Assembly (NCBI GenBank): GCA_027021335.1
Contig: JALUUO010000069.1
Location: 1-37,379 of the forward strand
DNA: 37,379 bases
Reading direction: 5' to 3'
Origin: Nitrospirota bacterium
GTDB lineage: Bacteria > Nitrospirota > Thermodesulfovibrionia > SZUA-242
The position numbers and the translations under genes were made by a program. The notes under the pieces were generated by a model. It ran no database searches and had not been told where the DNA came from. It saw nothing but the letters and a program-made list of their open reading frames with translations. Shown here one piece after another: positions 15,589 through 24,485 of the stretch; the stretch's first letter is position 1; each line of letters starts with the position of its first letter.

Positions 15589-16503
15589 ATGAAAAACCTG
15601 AAATTCGATAGGCCGATAGCGTTCTTCGACCTGGAAACTACAGGTGTTGATCCGCTCACCGATCGCATCGTCGAAATAGCCATAGTAAAAATATCTCCTG
15701 ACGGCAGCCGCAACACTTTGTCGTTACGTCTGAATCCCCAGATTCCAATCCCGGCAGTTGCCAGCAAAATACATGGCATTACGGATGAAGATGTAAAAGG
15801 TAAACCTGCATTTCGTGAAGAAGCCCACAACATAGCATCCTTTCTTGAAGGCTGCGACCTGGGTGGATTCAATATCATTAGGTTTGATGTTCCTATGCTT
15901 ATCGAGGAGTTTAAACGCGCCGGAATCGCCTTTCCTATTGAAAACGTATCCCTGGTTGACGCACAGGTTATTTTTCACAAAAAAGAGCCGCGGACCCTTG
16001 AAGCGGCTCTTCGCTACTACTGCAATAAAAGCCACGATAATGCCCACGCAGCACTTGCAGACGTTGAGGCAACTATAGATATTCTAAAGGCACAACTGGA
16101 CCGCTACAGTGATATTCCAGAAACCGTTGAAGACCTGCACAAGTACTGCGACCAGAAAAACCCTTTGTTTGTCGACAGGTTCGGCAAAATGATCTGGTGT
16201 GACGGCGAAGCGTGTCTGAACTTCGGCCCCCATAAGAGTAAGCCGCTAAGGGAAGTTGTTGAACGCGACAGTGGCTTTCTAGACTGGATGCTCAGGAAAG
16301 ACTTCTCCTCCGAGGTTAAGGAGATAATTTCCAACGCGATGGCCGGAACCTTCCCTTCACCGCCACCTGATGAAACAAAGCCCCCTGAACAGGGAACTCC
16401 TGAACAGGTAATCCCTGAGCAGGTGACTCCTGAACCTGTGGACAGAAAAAAGCAGGATAGCAGCATTACCGGCAGCGATAAACGACAGCCGTCGCTGTGG
16501 TAG
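15589..16503 (+). CDS. DnaQ-like 3'-5' exonuclease (DEDDh)
   Basis: 304 aa from ATG 15589 (MKNLKFDRPIAFFDLETTG). Earlier starts at TTG 15553 or ATG 15577 would lie inside the apparent promoter. Exo motifs: FFDLETTGVDP (ExoI), DLGGFNIIRFDVPML (ExoII) and HDNAHAALADVEAT (ExoIII, H and D). Residues ~185-250 resemble the exonuclease-associated module with FGKMIWCDGEACLNFGPHKSKPL. The C-terminus has a low-complexity PEQ(G/V)xPEQ repeat (residues ~270-295). It is a stand-alone epsilon-type proofreading or repair nuclease; whether it serves DNA polymerase III cannot be told. It is convergent with the kinase gene; the gap 16504-16639 shows no clear terminator. Confidence 0.88.
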   Translation: MKNLKFDRPIAFFDLETTGVDPLTDRIVEIAIVKISPDGSRNTLSLRLNPQIPIPAVASKIHGITDEDVKGKPAFREEAHNIASFLEGCDLGGFNIIRFDVPMLIEEFKRAGIAFPIENVSLVDAQVIFHKKEPRTLEAALRYYCNKSHDNAHAALADVEATIDILKAQLDRYSDIPETVEDLHKYCDQKNPLFVDRFGKMIWCDGEACLNFGPHKSKPLREVVERDSGFLDWMLRKDFSSEVKEIISNAMAGTFPSPPPDETKPPEQGTPEQVIPEQVTPEPVDRKKQDSSITGSDKRQPSLW

Positions 16504-16639
16504 CGATCTTCAGAAGGCGCAAAAAACAGGCTTTGTTGAATATTTAGAGTTTTTGATTTTTGTCTTTTATGTTCAGGATGTCGGAGTGTTATTATCTATG
16601 CAGAAAGAGGTATGCAGGATCAACAATGCCAAAAAATAT

Positions 16640-18619
16640 TCAAGACTTATCAAGAATACTATTTACCCTTGATAAAAGTTCATCCAGGTTGTAAGGTTTT
16701 TGAATAAACCCTTCAGCCCCCATGTCTAAAATATCCCTTACCGGGCTGTCCTCATCATAACCGCTTGAGACCAGAACCTTTATCTCGGGTTTGAGCTTTT
16801 TTAGTTCCACGTACGTCTCCTTGCCGTTCATTCTTTTCATAATAATATCGAGAATAACAAGGTTGATATCCGGATTTGCTTTAACGGCTTCGATGGCATC
16901 ATCACCATCCTCGGCAATTAAAACACTATAGCCGGAACCGCTGAGAATGTCTGTCGCCACCTCACGCACCACTTCTTCGTCATCCACAATAAGGATCGAG
17001 CCGGTGGGAGGCTGGGGTTGCTTGCGGCCTTCGCCGGGATGGGGTTCTGAGGTTTTTTCGACCGGAAACTGCATGTTGGTTGGCCAAATAAGCTCAATTT
17101 TGGTTCCAATATTAGGCTCGCTTTTTGCCTGAATCATTGCTTTGTGCTGCCTGGTAATACCGTATATAGCCGCCATTCCAAGCCCACGACCGGTTCCTTT
17201 GGTGGAATAAAAAGGCTCGAATACTTTTTCAAGAACACTCTGGGACATGCCGCATCCGGTATCCTGAACAATAATGGAGACGTAGACACCATCAGGATCA
17301 GCATCAGTAAAACTCTCAGGAATGAATTCGGCAAGCTTGGTTGTGATAATAATCTCTCCCTTGCCTTCAGTCGCTTCAGCCGCATTCATTATTATGTTGA
17401 TCAACGTCTGGTGGAACTGTCCGCGGTCTGCCACTATCATGGGAAGGCCGGGCTGAAGGTTTGAAGTCACTGTTATCTGGCGGTCGATTATACGAGAGGT
17501 GAAGGCCAGTGTTTCTTCTACAAACTGGTTTATATCTATCTCTTCAGGCAGGAACTTACCACCCTGAGCGTAAGCCAGCAGGCTCTTTGTCAGGTCGGAC
17601 ATCTTCAAAGCCGAGTCCCGTATGATACAAAGAAGTTTATACTTGCTGTCATTGACATCCATGTTCTTAAGCAACAGCTCAGCACCACCCAGCACACCCA
17701 CAAGCAGGTTGTTGTAATCGTGAGCCACTCCGCCGGCCAGGGTTCCGATAGACTCCATCTTCTGTGCCTGAAAAAGCTGGTTTCTAAGTATTTCCTGCTC
17801 TTTAACCGCCTTAATCTCATCGGTTATATCCATATGCTGGACAACCGTATTTTTCAACATTCCAGACGAGTCCAGCACCGGAAAGACCGAGAAGCGAATT
17901 ATTCTTTCGCCTTTGCCGGGTATGTAGTAGTTTGTCTGAAACTCAGCCTGGTGATTTTCTTCGAAAACCATGCGTATGATATCAAGACGCCCGTTTTTAC
18001 GAAGCTGGGGGTCATCAAAAATCCGATACGCGCCTATAGATCTCTCCTGCTCCACGTTGAATACCTTGGCATAGACATTATTGTGCAGAACACAGACGCC
18101 ATCTTTATCGGTAATAAGAGTGCTTACAGGGCTCTGCATTATAATGCCCTCAAGAAAATGACGGGCATAGGCCTGCTCTTCCAGGGATACGGCAAGTTCG
18201 CGGCTGTATTCCCCGAGGTAATGGGCTTTCTTCTCAAGCGGCAGATCGTCCCTGTACCCGGCAAGGTAAGCATTAAGAGTGGAGACGAAAGTATCCACAT
18301 CAATCGGTTTTGGAATGTAGCCGTCACAGCCTGCCACCAGGCAACGCTCCCTTGAGCCTGGAAAAGCGTTTGAGGTAATAGCAACTATGGGTATATTTGG
18401 AAGACCAGGTGTGCTTTTTATAATAGTTGTTGCTTCGTTTCCGTCAAGTCCCGGCAGGTTGATATCCATCAAGATCAGGTCGGGAATATCTTCTCCGGCT
18501 GCTCGTATTCCGCTCAGGCCGTCCAGGGCCTCAACCACCGTATGTCCGGCTGACTCAAGCAGCCTTCGCACAAGAAGCAGGTTCTCCGGATTGTCTTCAA
18601 TATGTAGAATTTTAGCCAT
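16640..18619 (-). CDS. Hybrid sensor histidine kinase with receiver domains at both ends
   Basis: 659 aa from ATG 18619 (MAKILHIEDNPENLLL); a longer frame to 18775 adds an unlikely leader. Receiver 1 (~1-120) has phospho-acceptor Asp52 (LILMDINLPGLDG). A PAS domain (~155-275) contains TLITDKDGVCVLHNN. The HisKA region has H300 in GGVAHDYNNLLVGVLGG, and the HATPase part has NIIMNAAEAT and GRGLGMAAIYGI. Receiver 2 (~540-659) has Asp in LVILDIIMKRMNG. No transmembrane segment is visible, so it is a cytoplasmic sensor. No DNA-binding output is encoded; a partner response regulator must lie elsewhere. Confidence 0.92.
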   Translation of the reverse strand: MAKILHIEDNPENLLLVRRLLESAGHTVVEALDGLSGIRAAGEDIPDLILMDINLPGLDGNEATTIIKSTPGLPNIPIVAITSNAFPGSRERCLVAGCDGYIPKPIDVDTFVSTLNAYLAGYRDDLPLEKKAHYLGEYSRELAVSLEEQAYARHFLEGIIMQSPVSTLITDKDGVCVLHNNVYAKVFNVEQERSIGAYRIFDDPQLRKNGRLDIIRMVFEENHQAEFQTNYYIPGKGERIIRFSVFPVLDSSGMLKNTVVQHMDITDEIKAVKEQEILRNQLFQAQKMESIGTLAGGVAHDYNNLLVGVLGGAELLLKNMDVNDSKYKLLCIIRDSALKMSDLTKSLLAYAQGGKFLPEEIDINQFVEETLAFTSRIIDRQITVTSNLQPGLPMIVADRGQFHQTLINIIMNAAEATEGKGEIIITTKLAEFIPESFTDADPDGVYVSIIVQDTGCGMSQSVLEKVFEPFYSTKGTGRGLGMAAIYGITRQHKAMIQAKSEPNIGTKIELIWPTNMQFPVEKTSEPHPGEGRKQPQPPTGSILIVDDEEVVREVATDILSGSGYSVLIAEDGDDAIEAVKANPDINLVILDIIMKRMNGKETYVELKKLKPEIKVLVSSGYDEDSPVRDILDMGAEGFIQKPYNLDELLSRVNSILDKS

Positions 18620-18757
18620 ACACAAACTCTGAAGCCTTGCAACAAGCAGTAACAGAGGACTTTTGTTATTAAAACAGTAAAGATAAATAGTGTCAACCAA
18701 ACAACGCCTATTCAGGTTTTTCATACTGTCAAAATAAAAAATATACAGCGATACAAG
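18620..18757. other. Divergent intergenic stretch upstream of the kinase gene
   Basis: About 140 AT-rich bases between the kinase start and the thiamine operon promoter. I see no gene, strong promoter for the kinase or repeat here. Confidence 0.4.
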
Positions 18758-18788
18758 TTGACATAACGTCTTCATGACGTGTTAAAAT
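18758..18788 (+). promoter_or_regulatory. Thiamine operon promoter with an internal inverted repeat
   Basis: TTGACA (18758-18763) and TAAAAT (18783-18788) are 19 bp apart, slightly long. The spacer contains ACGTC-TTCAT-GACGT (18766-18780), an inverted repeat that could bind a repressor. Transcription would start close to the 5' end of the TPP riboswitch. Confidence 0.45.
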
Positions 18789-18795
18789 TCAGCTA

Positions 18796-18892
18796 CCGTG
18801 GGGGAGGTTTTAAGACCTGAGAATTCCCGGAAAGAAGCGGACCGGAAAGACCCCTTGAACCTGACTTGGATAATACCAGCGGAGGAAACGGA
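18796..18892 (+). promoter_or_regulatory. TPP riboswitch (THI element)
   Basis: The aptamer core is well conserved: CCTGAGA at 18816-18822 (pyrimidine-sensing arm), CCCCTTGAACCTGA at 18851-18864 and TGGATAATACCAGCGGAGG at 18867-18885 (family form TGGATAATGCCAGCGNAGG). CCGT (18796-18799) and ACGG (18888-18891) can close P1. It sits just before thiS and should turn off the operon when thiamine pyrophosphate binds. Confidence 0.93.
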
Positions 18893-18921
18893 GCCGATAC
18901 TTTTCCAACCTGCCAAACGCT

Positions 18922-18956
18922 CTTGTTATTATTTAAAAGCTCCCTAATAAAACAAG
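18922..18956 (+). promoter_or_regulatory. Candidate expression-platform hairpin of the TPP riboswitch
   Basis: CTTGTTATTATT (from 18922) can pair with AATAAAACAAG (18946-18956) with one bulge. It lies between the aptamer and thiS, but has no following U-tract and no Shine-Dalgarno to mask, so the control mechanism is unclear. Confidence 0.3.
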
Positions 18957-18996
18957 TTCAAGTTGATTGTGACTTAAACCAAAGCATCAAAGCGTT

Positions 18997-19203
18997 ATGA
19001 AAATCAGACTAAACGGCAAGCTTATCGAAGCGCCTGATGATATTACCGTTTCAAATCTGCTTACAAGTTTAGGTATAGCTGAAGAGCGTGTTGCAGTCGA
19101 AGTTAACCTGAATATTATAAAAAAGAAATTTTATGAAACCCACGTGCTTCATGAGGCAGATGAGGTGGAAGTTGTAAATTTCGTGGGCGGAGGTTCTGTT
19201 TGA
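18997..19203 (+). CDS. thiS: Sulfur carrier protein ThiS with a two-residue C-terminal extension
   Basis: 68 aa, ubiquitin-like fold: [22 protein letters not shown], then [15 protein letters not shown] and EVVNFVGGG. ThiS is thiocarboxylated on a C-terminal Gly-Gly and donates sulfur for the thiazole. Here the chain ends GGG-SV, so two residues follow the glycines and would have to be removed for activation, unless the end is misread. The GGAGG coding for these glycines (19189-19193) is also the Shine-Dalgarno of thiG. No Shine-Dalgarno precedes thiS. No thiF or thiI is seen in the window. Confidence 0.9.
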   Translation: MKIRLNGKLIEAPDDITVSNLLTSLGIAEERVAVEVNLNIIKKKFYETHVLHEADEVEVVNFVGGGSV

Positions 19204-19982
19204 TGAAAGAAGAAAATAAATTGGTAATAGGTGATATTGAGTTTTCGTCCCGTCTCTGGGTTGGGACAGGCAAATACAAAGATTTCGAGGAGACCGCTCT
19301 TGCAGTGGAGGCTTCCGGTACTGATGTGGTGACAGTTGCGGTGCGCAGAGTAAATATCACCGACAGGTCCTCAGAAAATCTACTGGATTTCCTGGATCTT
19401 AAACGAGTAAAAATACTACCTAATACAGCCGGATGCTATAACGTAAAAGACGCTCTTCGTTACTCGCGCCTTGCAAGGGAGGCCGGAATTTCGGACTTGA
19501 TTAAACTGGAAGTAATCGGAGATGAAAAAACTCTTTTTCCTGATGTATTGGGATTACTTGAGGCCACGGAAACCCTTGCAAAGGAAGGGTTCATAGTTCT
19601 TCCCTATACAAATGACGATCCCATCATGGCTCAACGCCTGCTTGATGCCGGAGCTGCTGCGGTTATGCCTCTTGCCGCACCAATAGGGTCTGGCCTGGGA
19701 ATTAGAAACCCCTACAATATAAAAATTATTCTGGAAACAATTAAGGCTCCGATAATCGTTGACGCCGGAGTTGGTACGGCATCTGACGTTACTGTGGCCA
19801 TGGAGCTTGGCTGCGACGCGGTACTAATCAATACCGCTATAGCCGGGGCAAAAAATCCGATAGCGATGGCGGAGGCGATGAAACATGCAGTGATAGCTGG
19901 AAGATTGGCCTTCAATGCCGGACGAATTCCTAAAAAACTCTATGCCACCGCCTCAAGCCCTCTTGATGGAATGCTCCTGTAA
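19203..19982 (+). CDS. thiG: Thiazole synthase ThiG
   Basis: 259 aa from ATG 19203 (overlapping the thiS stop as TGATG), with GGAGG 9 nt upstream. TIM-barrel motifs: [50 protein letters not shown] (Lys that forms the Schiff base with DXP), [15 protein letters not shown] and [10 protein letters not shown]. It condenses deoxyxylulose phosphate, dehydroglycine and ThiS thiocarboxylate. DXP would come from Dxs encoded at 30387-32291. The dehydroglycine source (ThiH or ThiO) is not in the window. Confidence 0.97.
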   Translation: MKEENKLVIGDIEFSSRLWVGTGKYKDFEETALAVEASGTDVVTVAVRRVNITDRSSENLLDFLDLKRVKILPNTAGCYNVKDALRYSRLAREAGISDLIKLEVIGDEKTLFPDVLGLLEATETLAKEGFIVLPYTNDDPIMAQRLLDAGAAAVMPLAAPIGSGLGIRNPYNIKIILETIKAPIIVDAGVGTASDVTVAMELGCDAVLINTAIAGAKNPIAMAEAMKHAVIAGRLAFNAGRIPKKLYATASSPLDGMLL

Positions 19983-20628
19983 ATGTAACGATGCCGATCG
20001 GCTATTTAGTCTCTACCTTATTACAGATAGAAAACTCCTGCCGGAAGGCTGCTCTGTTGAGACGGCAGTGGAACAAGCGCTTAAAGGCGGCCTGCAAGCG
20101 GTTCAGTTAAGAGAAAAGGATTTTACCGCTACAACAAAGGACCTTCTTCGGCTTGCCGAGAAGATGCGTACACTCACATCACGTTATGGCGCCAGGCTGT
20201 TTATAAACGACCGCCTGGATATCGCCCTGGCGGTTGAAGCAGATGGTCTGCACTTAACCACAACAAGCATGCCGGCAAGCGCAATACGACGGGCGACAGG
20301 AAGAAATTTTCTAATAGGGGCCTCCACCCATAACATGACCGAAGCGCGCTTGGCAGCGGCAGAGGGCGTTGACTTCATAACATTCGGGCCGATTTACGAT
20401 ACACCGTCAAAGCGGCCTTACGGCAAACCCGTGGGAGTTGAGTTGCTGGGTAAGGTCGTCCGGGAAATACCCATTCCTGTCTTTGCCCTGGGCGGAATCA
20501 AACTCGAACGGGTGGAAGAGGTAAAACGATACGGGTGTTACGGAGTAGCACTGATATCGGGAATACTCGCATCTGATAACATTAAGGAAAGGACAGAACA
20601 GTTTCTGAAGGGGTTGCAAACGCCTTAA
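19966..20628 (+). CDS. thiE: Thiamine-phosphate synthase ThiE
   Basis: 220 aa from ATG 19966 ([22 protein letters not shown]); an ATG at 19915 would overlap thiG by 68 bp and is less likely. Motifs: [63 protein letters not shown] and PVFALGGI. It joins HMP pyrophosphate with the thiazole phosphate. The Cys-rich leader CSCKC is unusual and may just reflect the overlap with thiG. Start uncertain: no clear Shine-Dalgarno. Confidence 0.94.
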   Translation: MECSCKCNDADRLFSLYLITDRKLLPEGCSVETAVEQALKGGLQAVQLREKDFTATTKDLLRLAEKMRTLTSRYGARLFINDRLDIALAVEADGLHLTTTSMPASAIRRATGRNFLIGASTHNMTEARLAAAEGVDFITFGPIYDTPSKRPYGKPVGVELLGKVVREIPIPVFALGGIKLERVEEVKRYGCYGVALISGILASDNIKERTEQFLKGLQTP

Positions 20629-20674
20629 CCTGTTTTTAAAGAAAGAAACAAACAGACCTCTTAAAACATTAGAT

Positions 20675-21958
20675 ATGACAAGAATAGAACATGCAAAAAA
20701 AGGCGATATAACAGACGAGGTCAGAGCTGTTGCAGAACGTGAATGCGTTAATGCCGAACAACTGGCCTCTGACATTGCCGATGGCCTCTCGGTTATTCCT
20801 ATAAACAACAGGCACAAAATCCGGCCAATCGGCATAGGGCGGGGGCTTTCGACAAAAATTAATGCAAACATCGGTACATCCAAAGACAGCGTAATGTTTG
20901 AAGCGGAAAAAGCAAAGCTTGACCTGCTTATCAAGTACGGAGCCGATGCTGTTATGGATCTCTCGACCGGCGGCCCCATACGTGAACTAAGAGCGATGAT
21001 AATGGAGCGCTCATCCATAGCCGTCGGCACGGTTCCGATCTATGAGACGGTGGTTCGCACTGTTCAACAAAACCGCAACATAGCCGGCATGACGGCTGAC
21101 GACCTTTTCGGTGTGATAGAAGAACATGCTGAAGAGGGCGTTGATTTTGTAACCGTGCATTCCGGACTTACTCTTAAGGCGGTGGAACGGCTTAAGAGTG
21201 AAGGTAGAGTTTTGGACATAGTAAGCCGTGGAGGATCATTTCTGCTTGAGTGGATGGTGTTTAACGGGAGGGAAAACCCTCTTTACGAGGATTTCGACAG
21301 GCTTATTGAGATTGCTAAAAAGCATGATATGACACTTTCTCTAGGCGATGGATTGCGCCCCGGATGTCTGGAAGACGCCACAGATAGAAGCCAGCTTGAA
21401 GAACTTCTTACACTTGGCGAACAAAGAGACAGGGCAATCGAACAGGGAGTTCAGGTAATAATCGAAGGTCCGGGTCATGTGCCCTTGAACCAGGTCGAGT
21501 TAAACATACGGCTTCAGAAAGAGATCTGCAAGGGTGCGCCTTTTTATGTGCTTGGGCCTCTGGTAACCGATTCCGGCATGGGCTACGACCATATTACAGG
21601 AGCCATAGGCGGAGCAATCGCGGCTGCTGCCGGAGCTGATTTTCTCTGTTATGTAACTCCTGCGGAACATATCCGCCTTCCGAGTCTTGACGATGTACGA
21701 GAAGGGGTAGTTGCCTCGAAGCTTGCCGCTCATGCCGCTGATATTGCAAAAGGCATAAAAAGCGCAATCAACAGGGATAAAAAAATGGCTCGTGCGAGAA
21801 AGAACCTTGACTGGTCAGGCCAGATAGCACAAAGTTTTGATCCTGAAAAAGTTAAGGCCTGGCGTGCGGAAACACCTCCATCTGAAAGTGATGTTTGCAG
21901 TATGTGCGGGGAATTCTGTGCTATCCGTACCGTAGAGCGGGCACTCAAAAATGAATAA
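20675..21958 (+). CDS. thiC: Phosphomethylpyrimidine synthase ThiC
   Basis: 427 aa, the short ThiC form without the long N-terminal extension of E. coli. Motifs: IGRGLSTKINANIGTS, DAVMDLSTGGPI, SLGDGLRPGC, IEGPGHVPLNQ, GPLVTDSGMGYDHITGAIGG and CYVTPAEHIRLP. The C-terminal radical-SAM cluster motif reads CSMCGEFC, i.e. CX2CX3C rather than the CX2CX4C of E. coli ThiC. It converts AIR to HMP phosphate. Paralogous BzaF (hydroxybenzimidazole synthase) looks similar, but the place inside a TPP-riboswitch operon favours ThiC. Confidence 0.93.
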   Translation: MTRIEHAKKGDITDEVRAVAERECVNAEQLASDIADGLSVIPINNRHKIRPIGIGRGLSTKINANIGTSKDSVMFEAEKAKLDLLIKYGADAVMDLSTGGPIRELRAMIMERSSIAVGTVPIYETVVRTVQQNRNIAGMTADDLFGVIEEHAEEGVDFVTVHSGLTLKAVERLKSEGRVLDIVSRGGSFLLEWMVFNGRENPLYEDFDRLIEIAKKHDMTLSLGDGLRPGCLEDATDRSQLEELLTLGEQRDRAIEQGVQVIIEGPGHVPLNQVELNIRLQKEICKGAPFYVLGPLVTDSGMGYDHITGAIGGAIAAAAGADFLCYVTPAEHIRLPSLDDVREGVVASKLAAHAADIAKGIKSAINRDKKMARARKNLDWSGQIAQSFDPEKVKAWRAETPPSESDVCSMCGEFCAIRTVERALKNE

Positions 21959-22018
21959 CGACCGGCAAGTAATTAGTCTAACCGACTGCAACCTTTTTTT
22001 ACTCAAGTTTCTGAAAAG

Positions 22019-22795
22019 GTGAAAACAGCTCTTTCTATTGCCGGAAGCGATCCTACCGGCGGTGCCGGGCTACAAGCCGACCTAAAGACATTTGCCGCAT
22101 TTGGAATACATGGACTATCTGCTGTAACAGCGCTTACGGCACAATCAACTCATTCTATTTCCACGATTCATCCTGTGCCGACTGATTTTTTTGCAGATCA
22201 GCTTGAAACTCTTCTTTCCGATATAAAACCAGGCGCTCTTAAAACCGGTATGTTGCATAATGCCGGAATCATTGATCAGTTAATCTTATCGATCAAGAAA
22301 CATGAACTGGTCAACCTGGTGGTTGACCCTGTATCCGTTTCTTCATCCGGTACTGAGCTTATTGATAACGAAGGCTTTAAAATGCTCCGTGACAGACTTA
22401 TTCCCATGGCACGCGTTATAACACCTAATCTTATGGAGGCGGAAAGGCTCACGGGATTAAGAATCTCTGGAGAATCGGAACTCATCGATGCAGCCAAACG
22501 GTTAAAACAGATGGGGCCTGAAAGTGTAGTTATAACCGGAGGACACTGGAGAAAAAGTGAAACCGTGGATTTTTTTCTTGACGGCAGTGAATACGACTTT
22601 TTTCGGGGGGAAAAAATAAAGGGCGAATTTCATGGGACAGGCTGCGCCTTTTCGGCTGCTATCACAGCCGGCCTCGCAATAGGACAGAGATTGAAAAAAG
22701 CGGTGCATGACGCCCACCTCTACGTCCTTGGCGCAATCACTTCCGCTTTCAGGCCGGGCTCCGGAGCATCAATTCTTGGATCAGGGGGATTTTGA
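22019..22795 (+). CDS. thiD: Hydroxymethylpyrimidine/phosphomethylpyrimidine kinase ThiD
   Basis: 258 aa with GTG start (22019). Ribokinase fold: [59 protein letters not shown] and [15 protein letters not shown] (anion hole/catalytic Asp region, here GTGCAFS). It phosphorylates HMP and HMP phosphate for ThiE. It lies 60 bp after thiC and is the last thiamine gene of the operon. Confidence 0.95.
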   Translation: MKTALSIAGSDPTGGAGLQADLKTFAAFGIHGLSAVTALTAQSTHSISTIHPVPTDFFADQLETLLSDIKPGALKTGMLHNAGIIDQLILSIKKHELVNLVVDPVSVSSSGTELIDNEGFKMLRDRLIPMARVITPNLMEAERLTGLRISGESELIDAAKRLKQMGPESVVITGGHWRKSETVDFFLDGSEYDFFRGEKIKGEFHGTGCAFSAAITAGLAIGQRLKKAVHDAHLYVLGAITSAFRPGSGASILGSGGF

Positions 22796-22797
22796 TT

Positions 22798-23754
22798 ATG
22801 CCTACAAAAGCCCGTAGACTTCTTATAATCCTTATGGGCCTGGTTATAGTAAGTACTCTTCATTTTTCCACACGAACCGACGGGGCGACCGTACACGCAT
22901 GGCACATCTTTTTTCGAAAGCTCTATTTTATTCCTATTGTTGCCAGCGCGGTTTGGTTTGGAATTTCCGGAGCTTTTATTACCGCTTTTACCGCTATCTC
23001 CGTTTACAGCATACATATGTGGCTGAATTGGCCCTCGGCTCACATGGAAAGGATGAACCAGATCGGCGAGATGGGAAGTTTTCTTATACTGGCTGCTGTT
23101 TCCGGAGTTCTGGTAACTCTTGAAAACCGCTACCGGGAAAAAGCAGACCGGATCCAACGCGAAGCCGAAAGGGAAAAAATCGGTACAGCAGTAGCCGCCC
23201 TCACCGAAACGCTTGGTGCCCGTGATACCGAAACCCTGGACCATTCAAAACGAGTAGCCGGACTGGCTAAAGGGTTTGCTTCTTTCCTGGAATTTCCCGC
23301 AGAAGAGCTTCATGATATCTATCTTGCCGGAGTTCTGCATGATATCGGCAAGATAGGTATAAGGGACGATGTGCTTCTTAAACCGGATACCCTTACAGAT
23401 GAAGAACGCCACAAGATCATGAAACATCCAGAGATTGCAGAACATATCCTTGCACCCATAGGGTTTGAGAAAGTGGTTAGATATATTGCCGCTCACCATG
23501 AAAACATGGACGGCAGTGGCTACCCCAAGGGAGTCAGCGGCGACCAAATTCCGGCTGCAGGCCGGGTCTTGGCAATAACAGACATCTACGATGCGCTCAG
23601 GTCCGGACGGTCCTACAAAGGCCCAATGAGCGAGAGTACGGTTCGACAGATCATGACGGAAATGGCAGGAAAAAAACTGGATAAAAATTTATTGAATAAA
23701 TTTTGGGGTTATATCGATTCTTCAGGTTATACCGCGCCCCTTGAACCGGGGTGA
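22798..23754 (+). CDS. Membrane-anchored HD-GYP domain protein
   Basis: 318 aa from ATG 22798 with GGGGG upstream. Three or four membrane segments (~7-110; LLIILMGLVIVSTLHF, FIPIVASAVWFGISG, FITAFTAISVYSI, FLILAAVSGVLVTL) lead to a short coiled linker (~115-135) and the HD-GYP domain (~140-310): DHSKRVAGLAKG, LAGVLHDIGKIGI, KHPEIAEHIL, AAHHENMDGSGYPKG, and AITDIYDALRS. HD-GYP proteins often hydrolyse cyclic di-GMP; the HHExxDGxGYP motif is complete. It begins 2 bp after thiD, so it may be co-transcribed. Confidence 0.9.
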   Translation: MPTKARRLLIILMGLVIVSTLHFSTRTDGATVHAWHIFFRKLYFIPIVASAVWFGISGAFITAFTAISVYSIHMWLNWPSAHMERMNQIGEMGSFLILAAVSGVLVTLENRYREKADRIQREAEREKIGTAVAALTETLGARDTETLDHSKRVAGLAKGFASFLEFPAEELHDIYLAGVLHDIGKIGIRDDVLLKPDTLTDEERHKIMKHPEIAEHILAPIGFEKVVRYIAAHHENMDGSGYPKGVSGDQIPAAGRVLAITDIYDALRSGRSYKGPMSESTVRQIMTEMAGKKLDKNLLNKFWGYIDSSGYTAPLEPG

Positions 23755-23814
23755 ACAAATACAATATTATTATAGATGTCCATTTATCTAAAGAGGCTCA
23801 CACATAAAGCCTCC

Positions 23815-23820
23815 AGGAGG
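23815..23820 (+). promoter_or_regulatory. Shine-Dalgarno that points to a CTG start for lepB
   Basis: A perfect AGGAGG sits 8 nt before CTG 23829 in the lepB frame, and an in-frame TAA at 23805 closes the frame upstream. No ATG, GTG or TTG lies between that stop and the internal ATG 23961. Confidence 0.65.
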
Positions 23821-23828
23821 TTAGAGCA

Positions 23829-24485
23829 CTGGCTGACAACTTAAAGCAGAAACATAAAAGCAGATTCCGGGAAACCCTGGAAGCTATCGGAACAGCCCTG
23901 CTTCTGGCTCTTTTAATCAGAACGTTTGTTGTACAGGCATTTAAGATTCCTTCGGGTTCCATGCTGGAAACCCTTCAGATTGGTGACCACCTACTCGTGA
24001 ACAAAATGGTATTCGGTACCCCTGTGGACTTCCCTTTTACATCACGAACCATGTTAAATACCCCCGGCTTAAGTGATCCGGAACATGGTGATGTGATTGT
24101 CTTTAAGTACCCCGAAAGTCTAAACAGGGATTTTATAAAGCGGGTTATAGGAGTTCCCGGAGATAAAATAGAGATTCGTAACAAAGCGGTCTATAGAAAC
24201 GACGTATTACTGGATGAACCATACGCTATACACAAAGATCCACAAATAGTGCCGAAAGGACACCCTAATTATCAACGGGACAACCTAGGCCCATTCGTGG
24301 TTCCTGAGGGAAAGTATTTTGTAATGGGTGACAACAGAGATCACAGCCTGGATAGTCGGTTCTGGGGTTTTGTCGATCGTGACCTTATACGCGGCAAAGC
24401 TATGATTCTTTACTGGTCTTGGGATAGAAAGGCAAACCGGTGGGGAGGTGTTCGATGGAGTCGAATTGGCAGTCTTATTCATTAA
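23829..24485 (+). CDS. lepB: Signal peptidase I, apparently starting at CTG
   Basis: 218 aa from CTG 23829. Starting at the first ATG (23961) would remove the membrane anchor LEAIGTALLLALLIRTFVV and the catalytic Ser in KIPSGSM, both of which are in frame upstream. Further family boxes: GDHLLVNKMVFG, FIKRVIGVPGDKIE (catalytic Lys) and FVMGDNRDHSLDSRFWG. It cleaves signal peptides of exported proteins such as those in this window. An overlapping downstream gene starts at 24455. Confidence 0.93.
   Translation: MADNLKQKHKSRFRETLEAIGTALLLALLIRTFVVQAFKIPSGSMLETLQIGDHLLVNKMVFGTPVDFPFTSRTMLNTPGLSDPEHGDVIVFKYPESLNRDFIKRVIGVPGDKIEIRNKAVYRNDVLLDEPYAIHKDPQIVPKGHPNYQRDNLGPFVVPEGKYFVMGDNRDHSLDSRFWGFVDRDLIRGKAMILYWSWDRKANRWGGVRWSRIGSLIH

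Noticed and set aside
20407-21030. Minus-strand ORF of 207 codons
   Set aside because: Opposite strand to thiE and thiC with no plausible domain or ribosome site.
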